From: Candidatus Binatia bacterium | Lineage (GTDB): Bacteria; Desulfobacterota; Binatia; HRBIN30; BPIQ01 | Length of the DNA stretch: 64,000 nt | Direction: 5' to 3' | Assembly: GCA_026004195.1 (NCBI GenBank) | Contig: BPIQ01000002.1 | Span: 310,001 to 374,000 of the forward strand | Part shown: positions 27,909-35,200 of the stretch, in pieces | Position numbering within the stretch: position 1 is the first letter of the stretch | Layout of the letters: the number at the start of each line of letters is the position of its first letter | Made by a program: the position numbers and the translations under genes | Notes under the pieces: generated by a model | Seen by the model: only the letters and a program-made list of their open reading frames with translations | Databases searched by the model: none | Told to the model about the DNA's origin: nothing

Positions 27909-28808
27909 CAGCGGGAAAACTCGATACGCCCGATCACCTGCCGGGCGATGGCCCGCAGAGGTTCCGCCCGCCCTCCCGAGACGCACGAGGGCGCGGAGCG
28001 CCTGGTCGCGAAGCTCGAGGGCACGGTCCCGCGCGCCCGCGACACCGAGAAGGGCCGCGTACGTGGCCTTGCGCCTTCTCTGGTCTCCGCCCTGCCGCTT
28101 GCCCGTAAGCTCGGGCTTTCCCACGGCGTCGAGGACGTCGTCCGCCACCTGGAACGCGAGCCCGAACGCTTCCGCGAACCGTTCGAGGGCCCGCCGCTCG
28201 GAAGCCCTGGCCCCTCCGAGCATCGCCCCCACCCGCACGGCCGCGCGGATCAGGGCGCCGGTCTTCCGGACGTGGATCATCTCCACGGTCGGAAGGTCCA
28301 CTTCTTTTCTTTCCGCCTCGAGATCGGCGACCTGTCCGCCGACCATGCCGTGCATGCCGGCCGCTTCCGCGATCGTGTGCGCGGCTTCCAGGGCCCGCCG
28401 GAGCCCCGCCTCCCGGACGGTCTCCGGGTCGGTCATGAGGCGGAAAGCCTCGGTGAGGAGCGCATCCCCCACGAGGATGGCAATGCCCTCGCCGAACTCG
28501 ACGTGAACCGTAGGCTTGCCGCGCCGCAAGGCGTCGTCGTCCATGGCGGGCAGGTCGTCGTGGACGAGAGCGTAGGTGTGGATCATCTCGACGGCGCAGG
28601 CAAAGGGCAGAGCCACCTCGGCACGCCCGCCCACGCATTCGGTGGCCGCGAGAAGAAGGAGTGGCCGCACCCTCTTTCCCCCTCCGAGAAGCGCGTACCG
28701 AACCGCACGGTAGAGGGTCTCGGGCTGGTGTCGGCCCGGGGGGAAACACTGCTCGAGGGCGGATTCGACGAGCTCCCGCCGACTCCGGAGGTACTCCTCC
28801 ACGTTCAC
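27909..28808 (-). CDS. ispA: Polyprenyl synthetase (farnesyl diphosphate synthase type; frameshift near C-terminus)
   Basis: IspA condenses isopentenyl and dimethylallyl diphosphates to farnesyl diphosphate. Motifs are complete: GGGKRVRPLLLLAA, the first Asp-rich HDDLPAMDDDALRRGKPTVH, KTGALIRAAVRVGAML and the second Asp-rich FQVADDVLD. Near the end, ALRALVRLG continues as GRAEPLRAIARQVIGRIEFS in another frame, with one extra base in a G/C-rich run (27965-27978). Without the shift the frame would run on through tlyA. All catalytic parts precede the shift, so a sequence error or a tolerated mutation are both possible. Confidence 0.88.
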
Positions 28809-29032
28809 CGTTCGTCCTCGGGATCCGGAAAGGGTTCGAGCCGGACCTTCCCCTTGGTGTCGGTCGCGAGCACCTCGACGCGCTGCCGCGCTTCGGCCAG
28901 AAGACCGTGGAGCTCCCGGACGAGAGCCACGCCCTGTTCGAAGGCCGCAAGGGCCTCCTCGAGCGGGAGGTCTCCCGACTCGAGCTTGCGCACGATTCCT
29001 TCCAGCTCCGCGAGCCTCTCTTCGAACTTCAC
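28805..29032 (-). CDS. xseB: Exodeoxyribonuclease VII small subunit
   Basis: XseB pairs with XseA to form the single-strand exonuclease VII. The 75-residue protein has the family pattern KFEERLAELEGIVRKLESGD, LPLEEALAAFEQGVALVREL and LAEARQRVEVL. GTG 29032 overlaps the stop of the upstream LytM gene (GTGA). Its stop overlaps the ispA start. xseA and xseB are normally adjacent; a LytM-type gene stands between them here. Confidence 0.92.
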   Translation of the reverse strand: MKFEERLAELEGIVRKLESGDLPLEEALAAFEQGVALVRELHGLLAEARQRVEVLATDTKGKVRLEPFPDPEDER

Positions 29033-29814
29033 CGGAACCGCCCCCCTTTCAAGGAGCCCAGCGCATAGAGCTGCGCCGGGTCCACCCGGGCACGGAGAAC
29101 CCGCGCTTCCCAGTAGAGTGTCTCGCCCGAAAGCTCTCCGAGCACCTCGCCCCGTCTCACGCGACGGCCTCCTTCGACCCGAAGCTCGGACAGCGGTGCG
29201 TAAACCGTACAGACCGAACCTCCGTGGTCGAGGACGACACCGACCACTCCCCTCCCGAGCTCGCCCGCGAACACGACCCGCCCGTCGTTGGCCGCGCGGA
29301 CGGGAATGTCCGGGACACCGGCGAGAAAGCCGAGAGCACCCCAGCGTTTGCCGTCCGAAATCGGAGCCGCGAAGGGCAACGAGACTTCGGCTTCGACGGG
29401 AGGCACGAAGTTCTCCCGCCAGAGAGGATTCGACGGTCTCCCCCGACACCAGAGGTCGGAGTCGATCTGCGGGAGATCCCGGAACGTCGTTCGGGGAACC
29501 GCTCCGACGGCCGGGCGCGGACGGAGGGCGAGCGTACGCCTCAGGGGGGGCGCGAACGTCCACCGCACGTCCAGAAACGGCGGATGCGAAAAGTCCGCCT
29601 CGAGATCCACCCCCGCGAGCGCCCGGCCCCGGCCGTCGGGAAGCTTGACGAACCGCAGGAGCTGAAGGTCGAGAGTTCCGCGCTTGGGGTAGTGGCTCGC
29701 TTCGATCACCAGGATGTCGCCGGGCCTCGCCGGCTCGGGGTGGACGTTCACGGTCGTCCCGAGAGCCAAGGCCGAGGACGCGAGCAAAAAAGCGAAAAGG
29801 GCCCGAAACGTCAC
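29029..29814 (-). CDS. Secreted LytM/M23-family protein, catalytically degenerate
   Basis: The 261-residue protein has a signal peptide (FRALFAFLLASSALALG) and a C-terminal LytM/M23-like barrel (IPVRAANDGRVVFAGELGRG, VLDHGGSVCTVYAPLSELRV, GGRRVRRGEVLGELSG). The final zinc motif HxH is replaced by LYWEAR, and the first GxDF/H ligands are absent, so it cannot be an active endopeptidase. Such degenerate LytM proteins, like EnvC and NlpD, activate cell-wall amidases. It is translationally linked with xseA (GTGA at 29811-29814) and xseB. A role in cell separation is inferred. Confidence 0.7.
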   Translation of the reverse strand: MTFRALFAFLLASSALALGTTVNVHPEPARPGDILVIEASHYPKRGTLDLQLLRFVKLPDGRGRALAGVDLEADFSHPPFLDVRWTFAPPLRRTLALRPRPAVGAVPRTTFRDLPQIDSDLWCRGRPSNPLWRENFVPPVEAEVSLPFAAPISDGKRWGALGFLAGVPDIPVRAANDGRVVFAGELGRGVVGVVLDHGGSVCTVYAPLSELRVEGGRRVRRGEVLGELSGETLYWEARVLRARVDPAQLYALGSLKGGRFR

Positions 29815-31034
29815 GTTTCCTTCTCCGGCGTCTCCCTTTCCTCGACCCGCACCCGGATCCGTCCCTCGGCGAGCGTGACGGAAAGCTCCTCGCCGAGCTC
29901 GGCATCCGCCGCCCGCCGCAACACGTGGCCGTCCGGGCGCCGAACGAGAGCGTAACCCCGCTCGAGGACGGCGAGCGGACTCAGGGCACGGAGGCGATTT
30001 TCGTACGCGCTCACCCGCTCCTGCAAAAGCGAGAGCCTTTGCCGGATCGCTCTCGTGGCGCGTTCGGAAAGCTCCCGCAGCCGCGCGTCGTTCCGGTCGA
30101 GCGCCTCGCGGGGGTGCCGAAGCCGCGCCTCCAACGCGCGGACGACACCCGAGGCGGCCTCGAGCCTCCGGAGCACCGCGCCCAGGAGCCGCTCCCGCCC
30201 GTCGTCGAGATCCTGGAGAAGCTCGCGGACCTCCGGTGTCGCGGCGGCGGCGGCCGCGGTCGGTGTCGCGGCCCTTTCGTCCGCCGCGAGATCGGCAAGC
30301 GTCGTGTCGATTTCGTGCCCGACGGCCGAGACGACGGGAATCGGGCATCCCGCGACAGCGCGGGCCACGGCTTCCTCGTTGAAGGCCCAGAGGTCCTCGA
30401 CGGACCCTCCCCCTCGGCCGAGAAGGACGACGTCGATCCAGGGGACACGAGCGATCCTGCGGAGCGCCTCGACGATCTCGCCGGCCGCGAGCTTTCCCTG
30501 GACCCGGACCGGATGGACGACGACCCGAGCGAGCGGCCAGCGTTTCCGCAGGGTCACGAGCATGTCGTGGAGCGCGGCTCCGTGGATCGTCGTGACGATG
30601 CCGATCGCCGCCGGAAAGCGCGGCAGGGGACGCTTGCGAGCGGGATCGAAAAGACCCTCGGCCGCGAGCTTCCGCTTGAGTTCCTCGAGCGCAAGGAGCT
30701 GGGCGCCGAGCCCCCGGGGCTCCATCCACTCGACGTAGAGCTGGAGCGCTCCCCTCGCCTCGTAAAGACCCACGCGCCCCCGAACGATCACCTCCATGCC
30801 GTCGCGAGGGCGGAAGGGAAGCGCCTGGTTCGAATAGCGGAACATCACGGCCGCGAGCTGGCTCCGGTCGTCCTTCAGGATGAAGTAGAAATGCCCGTTC
30901 GCGGAAGCCCGGAAGTTCGAGATCTCGCCGACGACCCAGAGCTCGGAGAGGCCCGAATCGAGGGCCCCCTGGATTCGCCGCGCCGCTTCCGTGACGCTGA
31001 GAAGCCGCGCAGCGGGAACGGCAAGAGGGCCCAT
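29811..31034 (-). CDS. xseA: Exodeoxyribonuclease VII large subunit
   Basis: XseA is the catalytic subunit of exonuclease VII. The 407-residue protein has the OB-fold domain (SELWVVGEISNFRASANGHF, YFILKDDRSQLAAVMFR) at about 28-110, the catalytic region FPAAIGIVTTIHGAALHDML, VVVHPVRVQGKLAAGEI, VVLLGRGGGSVEDLWAFNEE and PVVSAVGHEIDTTLADLAAD, and a long coiled-coil C-terminus. IVTTIHGAAL differs a little from the common IVTSPTGAAI. The gene starts a run that includes LytM, xseB, ispA and tlyA with overlapping ends. Confidence 0.95.
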   Translation of the reverse strand: MGPLAVPAARLLSVTEAARRIQGALDSGLSELWVVGEISNFRASANGHFYFILKDDRSQLAAVMFRYSNQALPFRPRDGMEVIVRGRVGLYEARGALQLYVEWMEPRGLGAQLLALEELKRKLAAEGLFDPARKRPLPRFPAAIGIVTTIHGAALHDMLVTLRKRWPLARVVVHPVRVQGKLAAGEIVEALRRIARVPWIDVVLLGRGGGSVEDLWAFNEEAVARAVAGCPIPVVSAVGHEIDTTLADLAADERAATPTAAAAAATPEVRELLQDLDDGRERLLGAVLRRLEAASGVVRALEARLRHPREALDRNDARLRELSERATRAIRQRLSLLQERVSAYENRLRALSPLAVLERGYALVRRPDGHVLRRAADAELGEELSVTLAEGRIRVRVEERETPEKET

Positions 31035-31072
31035 CGGGCCGAGACTCTAACAAACCACGAACCCGGGAGCCA

Positions 31073-32197
31073 CTACCGCGCGGAGTGCTGCCAGGCTTCG
31101 GGACGGACGAGAAAACTCGAAAGGGGGACGATCTCCACCCCCTCCTGTCTCGCCCAGCGGCCGAAGCGGCGGAGCGCGTCCACCGTCACCCGGTAGGGTC
31201 GCCCGAGGGCCAGAGCCGTCCCCCGCCGCTCGGCCAGGCGAAGCAGCTCGGAAAGATTTTCCTGGACGACGCTCGCCCGCGGCGGACGGTCGAGGACCAG
31301 GTCGACCGAAAGCAAACTCACTCCGGCCGCCCGGAGCCTTTCCCGGACGTCCTCGGGCAGCGTGCGGTCGACGACGAAGAGCCTGTTGCGAACGAGCTCC
31401 TCGGCGAGAAGAGCCACCTCCTGCGACCCCGGGGTTCGTTCCGACTCCCCGTGATTCACGCCGACGAGGTTCGGCACGGATTCGAGACCTCGGCGCAAAG
31501 CCGCGGAAAAGACCGCGGCTTCGGAGCCTTCCGGGGACGCGGAATCGCCCGCAAGGTGCAAAAGCACCTCGCGCCGGTAGTGTCGCGCGAGCAGCGCCAC
31601 CTCCCGGGCGAAGGGTAGCGAAGGGTCGACGGCGACGGCGACCGGGAAGTCGAAACGCAGGACCTCGCGCGCCGAAAGAAGGTTGTCGCCGAGCCCCTCG
31701 AGCACGATGGCGACGCGCGGGGGGCCCTCGCTCGCGGGCCTCTTCCAGTGAACGGAAAGGCTGTGCGTCTCGAGCCCTTCGAGACCGAAGCGGGCCTCGA
31801 GACCCGACTCCGTCCTCTCGACGTCCACTTCGACACCGGGCTCCTCGGCGGCCATCCGGAGCGCCTGGACGACCTTTCCCTCCTCTTCTTGTGGTAACGA
31901 AAGCTCGTAGTGACGCCGCTCGAACTGGAGGCCGCCGATCTCCTGCCGTTCGAGGGTCGGCTCGGAAAGCTTCCAGGGAAGCTCTTCGAGCCTGCGCGTG
32001 AGCGCGTCGGCCCGGGAGGGGAAGGTCTCTTTCCAGTCCGGGGAGAAGCGGGCGCCGGTGTCGGGAAGAGGCTTGACCGACGTCTGCCGCTGGACCTCGA
32101 GGCCCAGGAGAAACACGACGAGACCCAGGACTCCCACGGCCGTCGTCATGACGACGGCCGAGAGGGGCCGGACCGCCGAAGAACCTTCTCGAGCCAT
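31073..32197 (-). CDS. Divergent polysaccharide deacetylase family (YibQ/DUF610) protein
   Basis: The 374-residue protein has an N-terminal membrane anchor (VVMTTAVGVLGLVVFLLGLE) and a periplasmic YibQ-type deacetylase-like domain from about 160: RVAIVLEGLGDNLLSAREVL, FPVAVAVDPSLPFAREVALL, EVLLHLAG, VGVNHGESERTPGSQEVALL and GRPYRVTVDALRRFGRWARQ. The GLG, HL, NH and GR elements replace the NodB metal motif of true deacetylases. An internal region (about 60-150) is family-specific. It follows ctpA in the same direction, the usual ctpA-yibQ neighbourhood. Function is not known. Confidence 0.85.
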   Translation of the reverse strand: MAREGSSAVRPLSAVVMTTAVGVLGLVVFLLGLEVQRQTSVKPLPDTGARFSPDWKETFPSRADALTRRLEELPWKLSEPTLERQEIGGLQFERRHYELSLPQEEEGKVVQALRMAAEEPGVEVDVERTESGLEARFGLEGLETHSLSVHWKRPASEGPPRVAIVLEGLGDNLLSAREVLRFDFPVAVAVDPSLPFAREVALLARHYRREVLLHLAGDSASPEGSEAAVFSAALRRGLESVPNLVGVNHGESERTPGSQEVALLAEELVRNRLFVVDRTLPEDVRERLRAAGVSLLSVDLVLDRPPRASVVQENLSELLRLAERRGTALALGRPYRVTVDALRRFGRWARQEGVEIVPLSSFLVRPEAWQHSAR

Positions 32198-32264
32198 GCT
32201 TCCGGCCTCGCCTCCTCGCCCCGCGCCCTCGCCCTAGTAGCCCTCGCGGGGCCCGGCGAGCGAC

Positions 32265-33548
32265 TCAGCTCGCAGCCACGCTCTTGAAGACGTTCCAGCT
32301 CTTGAGGAGCTCGAGAGCACGCTGCAACTGCGCGTCGTTTTTCTCTCCCTCCTCCGGAGAGAAAGCTTCCTCCCCTTCCTCCTGCTCGAAATGACCCGGC
32401 AGGTTCTCTTCCCGGACCATGGGGGACTCGGGCCGCCCCTGCGCGGTCACGACGACGTTCTCCATGTAGATGTCCGGCGTGATCCCGGTGGCCTGGATGG
32501 ACCGCCCGTTGGGGGTATAGTAGCGCGCCGTGGTGAGGCGGATCGCCGACTGGTCGTCGAGCGGCAGGATCGTCTGGACGGAGCCTTTCCCGAACGTCGG
32601 GGTGCCGAGAACGAGCGCTCGCTTGTGGTCCTGGAGCGCCCCGGCGACGATTTCCGAAGCGCTCGCGCTGCCACCGTTCACGAGCACGACCATCGGCGTG
32701 TCCACGTAGCTCTCCGCCTTGTGGGCGAAGTACTTGTTCTTCTGGTTTTCGTGCCGGCCTTCGGTGTAGACGATGAGCCCCGTGTCGAGAAACACGTCGG
32801 CCACCTGCACGGCTTGCGAGAGAAGACCGCCCGGGTTGTTGCGCAGGTCGAGGACGAGACCGTCGAGCGGCCCCCCGTTCTCCTTCTCGAGCTTTTCGAG
32901 CGCCTTCCGCAAGTCGTCCGCCGTCCGTTCCTGGAACTGCACGACCCGGAGGTAGCCGTAGCCCTTCTCGAGGAGCCGGGACTTCACGCTCCGGATCTTG
33001 ATGATCTCGCGGACGAGGGTCACGTCGAAGAGCTCCGGAACCCCTTCGCGCCGGATCGTGATCGTGATCTTCGTGCCCTTCGGCCCCCGCATCCGGCGCA
33101 CCGCCTCGATCAGCGTCATGTCTTTCGTGAAGTCGTCCTCGATCTTGATGATCTGGTCGCCGGCCTGGAGTCCCGCGCGATAAGCCGGCGTGTCCTCGAT
33201 CGGCGCCACGATCGTGAGGACTCCGTTGCGGATGGTGATTTCGATGCCGAGCCCCCCGAACTGGCCACGGGTGTCGACCTGGAGCTCCCTGTAGAAGTCG
33301 GGCGTGAGATAGGCGCTGTGGGGATCGAGAGAGGAAAGCATGCCGTTGATCGCGCCTTCGATCAGGTCGTGCGTGGAGACTTCGTCGACGTAGTTCTGGC
33401 GCACGATCGTGAGGACGTTCGCGAAAAGCTCGACGTTGTCGTACGTCTCGCGCGTGATGGCCGAGACCGTCTCGGCCGTGCGGCCGCCGAGGAGGTAGCC
33501 GACGAGAAGCGAGAGAAAAACGACGGGGAGTACGCTTTTCCGACTCAT
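32265..33548 (-). CDS. ctpA: C-terminal processing peptidase, family S41
   Basis: This periplasmic serine protease is 427 residues long, with a signal anchor (SVLPVVFLSLLVGYLLGG), a PDZ domain at about 85-165 (GGLGIEITIRNGVLTIVAPI, GLQAGDQIIKIED) and the S41 core: DLRNNPGGLLSQAVQVADVF, VVLVNGGSASASEIVAGALQ (catalytic Ser) and GTPTFGKGSVQTI (catalytic Lys). The C-terminus has an acidic insertion (EEGEEAFSPEEGEKND). ATG 33548 is preferred over frames further upstream that read through the next gene. A candidate promoter lies 20 bp upstream. Confidence 0.95.
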   Translation of the reverse strand: MSRKSVLPVVFLSLLVGYLLGGRTAETVSAITRETYDNVELFANVLTIVRQNYVDEVSTHDLIEGAINGMLSSLDPHSAYLTPDFYRELQVDTRGQFGGLGIEITIRNGVLTIVAPIEDTPAYRAGLQAGDQIIKIEDDFTKDMTLIEAVRRMRGPKGTKITITIRREGVPELFDVTLVREIIKIRSVKSRLLEKGYGYLRVVQFQERTADDLRKALEKLEKENGGPLDGLVLDLRNNPGGLLSQAVQVADVFLDTGLIVYTEGRHENQKNKYFAHKAESYVDTPMVVLVNGGSASASEIVAGALQDHKRALVLGTPTFGKGSVQTILPLDDQSAIRLTTARYYTPNGRSIQATGITPDIYMENVVVTAQGRPESPMVREENLPGHFEQEEGEEAFSPEEGEKNDAQLQRALELLKSWNVFKSVAAS

Positions 33549-33567
33549 CGCAACGGACTGTTCCGGA

Positions 33568-33595
33568 GTATAACGCACTGCCCGGCCGGCCACAA
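33568..33595 (-). promoter_or_regulatory. Candidate housekeeping promoter for ctpA
   Basis: On the minus strand TTGTGG (33595-33590) and TTATAC (33573-33568) are separated by 16 bp, about 20 bp before the ctpA ATG. The match to the sigma-70 consensus is moderate. The plus-strand gene at 33663 would need its own promoter in the remaining 95 bp. Confidence 0.35.
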
Positions 33596-33662
33596 CGCGG
33601 GAGCACGGGCGTGGAAGCGGGGCTTGCCTTCGGGCTCGCGGCTCCGGACAATAAACTCGGTC

Positions 33663-34220
33663 ATGCCAGCGCTCGTACGTTCGAACCTGAAGGAACTCTT
33701 CCGGGAACTCGTCCAGAAGGCCATGGAGGCCCAGGACGTCCGCTCCACGGAAGACTCCGAGTACTACCTCGTCACGCTGCTCGAGCGGTTCGCCCGTCCG
33801 CGGCAGGACTGGTTCGACAAGCCCCTGGCCCTCGAATACCTGGAATCGTTCCACACCGGGAGGGCCGACCGTTACCAGAAGCTCAAGAAGGTGGCCGACA
33901 CTTCCCTCTTCGTCTCGGGCATCTTCCTCGAGACGGTGGAGCGAACTCTCGTGGGCACCGAGTACTACATCCGGCTCGGCAGAACGGCTTACGGGCACCT
34001 GGCCCTGGAGTCGGCACGTCCCTTCGGCGAGCTTTCGGAGAAATTCCGGGAGTTCGTCCGCGTGCTGAGCGAGATCAGCTTCAGCGAGCTTTTCCGGAGC
34101 GAGCACCAGGTCGTCCGGCTCTACACTCGCTGGCTTCGCACCGGCAGCCGCCGGGACTACGAGTGGCTCATGCGACGGGGGCTGGTGCCGGTTCTCGCCC
34201 CCGAGGGGACGCGCCACTGA
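33663..34220 (+). CDS. Conserved-looking helical protein of unknown function
   Basis: The 185-residue protein is largely alpha-helical and soluble (LFRELVQKAMEAQDV, TEDSEYYLVTLLERF, SLFVSGIFLETVERTLVG, LSEKFREFVRVLSEISF, LYTRWLRTGSRRDYEWLMRR). It has no signal peptide, transmembrane segment or catalytic motif that I recognise. It is divergent from ctpA and its 3' end overlaps pmtA on the other strand by 53 bp. Codon use fits the neighbours, so it is probably a native gene. Confidence 0.65.
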   Translation: MPALVRSNLKELFRELVQKAMEAQDVRSTEDSEYYLVTLLERFARPRQDWFDKPLALEYLESFHTGRADRYQKLKKVADTSLFVSGIFLETVERTLVGTEYYIRLGRTAYGHLALESARPFGELSEKFREFVRVLSEISFSELFRSEHQVVRLYTRWLRTGSRRDYEWLMRRGLVPVLAPEGTRH

Positions 34221-34851
34221 GAGGCGCCGTCTTCTCGTTCCGTGCGATCACGATCGTGAAAAGCGACCGCCCGGGCTTGCGGTAGGTCCGCTTGGGCCGC
34301 ACGGGACTCCCGGCGAACACCTCGTCGAGGTCGAGGGCACGCCAACCGAGCCTGCGCGTCACCGGCTCGATCCAGCGGTCCAGACGGGCGAGGACGGGGT
34401 TGCGGCTCCGGAAGTGGTTGATGACCACGAGCGTTCCGCCGGGTTTGAGAACTCGTGCCATCTCGGCCACGGCCCGCCGGGGGTCCGGTACCACGCTGAC
34501 CACGTGGAAGGCCGTCACGTAGTCGAAGGAATCGTCCGGAAACGAAAGCTTCTGGGCGTCCATTTCCATGAGCGTCACGTGCCGCCACCCGTGGCGGTTC
34601 ACTTTCTCCTGGGCGATCTGGAGCATGTCCGGCGCGAGATCGATCCCGACCACGTGGCAATGCCGCGGATAGGCCTCGAGGGAAAGCCCGGTCCCGACGC
34701 CTACCTCGAGAACCTTCGCGCCCGGCGGGATGCAAAGGGATTCGACGACCCCACGGATACGGCGCCCGAAGACGCGCCCGAAAACGTGGTCGTAAACGTG
34801 GGAGAACTCGTAGTAGAGCTTACTCTCGTGCGGAACCGGCTCGGCTCGCAT
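34168..34851 (-). CDS. pmtA: Phospholipid N-methyltransferase-like SAM methyltransferase (PmtA type)
   Basis: The 227-residue protein resembles PmtA/UbiE-like methyltransferases: SKLYYEFSHVYDHVFGRVFG at the N-terminus, VLEVGVGTGLSLEAYPRHCH (SAM motif I), GIDLAPDMLQIAQEKV, FDYVTAFHVVSVVPDPRRAV and VLKPGGTLVVINHFRS. The YYEFSHVYDHVFG start and the NHFRS segment match bacterial phosphatidylethanolamine N-methyltransferases, which make phosphatidylcholine. The C-terminal 18 residues lie in the antisense overlap. The exact substrate is inferred. Confidence 0.75.
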   Translation of the reverse strand: MRAEPVPHESKLYYEFSHVYDHVFGRVFGRRIRGVVESLCIPPGAKVLEVGVGTGLSLEAYPRHCHVVGIDLAPDMLQIAQEKVNRHGWRHVTLMEMDAQKLSFPDDSFDYVTAFHVVSVVPDPRRAVAEMARVLKPGGTLVVINHFRSRNPVLARLDRWIEPVTRRLGWRALDLDEVFAGSPVRPKRTYRKPGRSLFTIVIARNEKTAPLSGASPRGREPAPAPVA

Positions 34852-34891
34852 GGCCCCCCGACCCTCTTGCCCCCCGGTGCGAAATGCCGAC

Positions 34892-35086
34892 TCAGGCAGC
34901 GGATGCCTGCTGTTCGATTTGCTCCTTGAAGAGCGCGATATCGCGCTTGCGGAACCTCCACTGGCGGCCCTTCTTGAAGGCGGGCAGGATGCTCTTGCGG
35001 GCGAACTCGTTGACCGTGTCCGGGCTCAGGTCGAGGATCATTGCGGCTTCGCGGCTCGTGAGGATCGTGTCGTCTTTTTCCGCCAT
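34892..35086 (-). CDS. Small helix-turn-helix (excisionase/AlpA-like) DNA-binding protein
   Basis: The 64-residue protein is a MerR-like winged HTH of the excisionase family: LTSREAAMILDLSPDTVNEF, ARKSILPAFKKGRQWRFRKR and DIALFKEQIE. Such proteins are regulators or excisionases of mobile elements, but many stand alone as chromosomal regulators. No integrase or phage gene is near. A 15-bp palindrome lies 70 bp upstream and is a possible target or autoregulatory site. It lies downstream of recJ. Confidence 0.8.
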   Translation of the reverse strand: MAEKDDTILTSREAAMILDLSPDTVNEFARKSILPAFKKGRQWRFRKRDIALFKEQIEQQASAA

Positions 35087-35155
35087 GGTGGTGCCGTCCC
35101 CCTGCGCCCCGTCGGGGTAACAGCACTCCCCCCCCGAGTCAAGATTCGGCCCCCC

Positions 35156-35170
35156 GGCACGGCCCGTGCC
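35156..35170. promoter_or_regulatory. 15-bp palindrome between recJ and the HTH gene
   Basis: GGCACGG, one central C, and CCGTGCC form a perfect dyad 30 bp after the recJ stop and about 70 bp before the HTH gene start. No T-run follows on either strand, so a terminator is unlikely. An operator for the HTH protein is the simplest reading, but the link is inferred from position only. Confidence 0.4.
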
Positions 35171-35200
35171 AGCCTAAGTAGCGAATTTAACGAGACTTTT

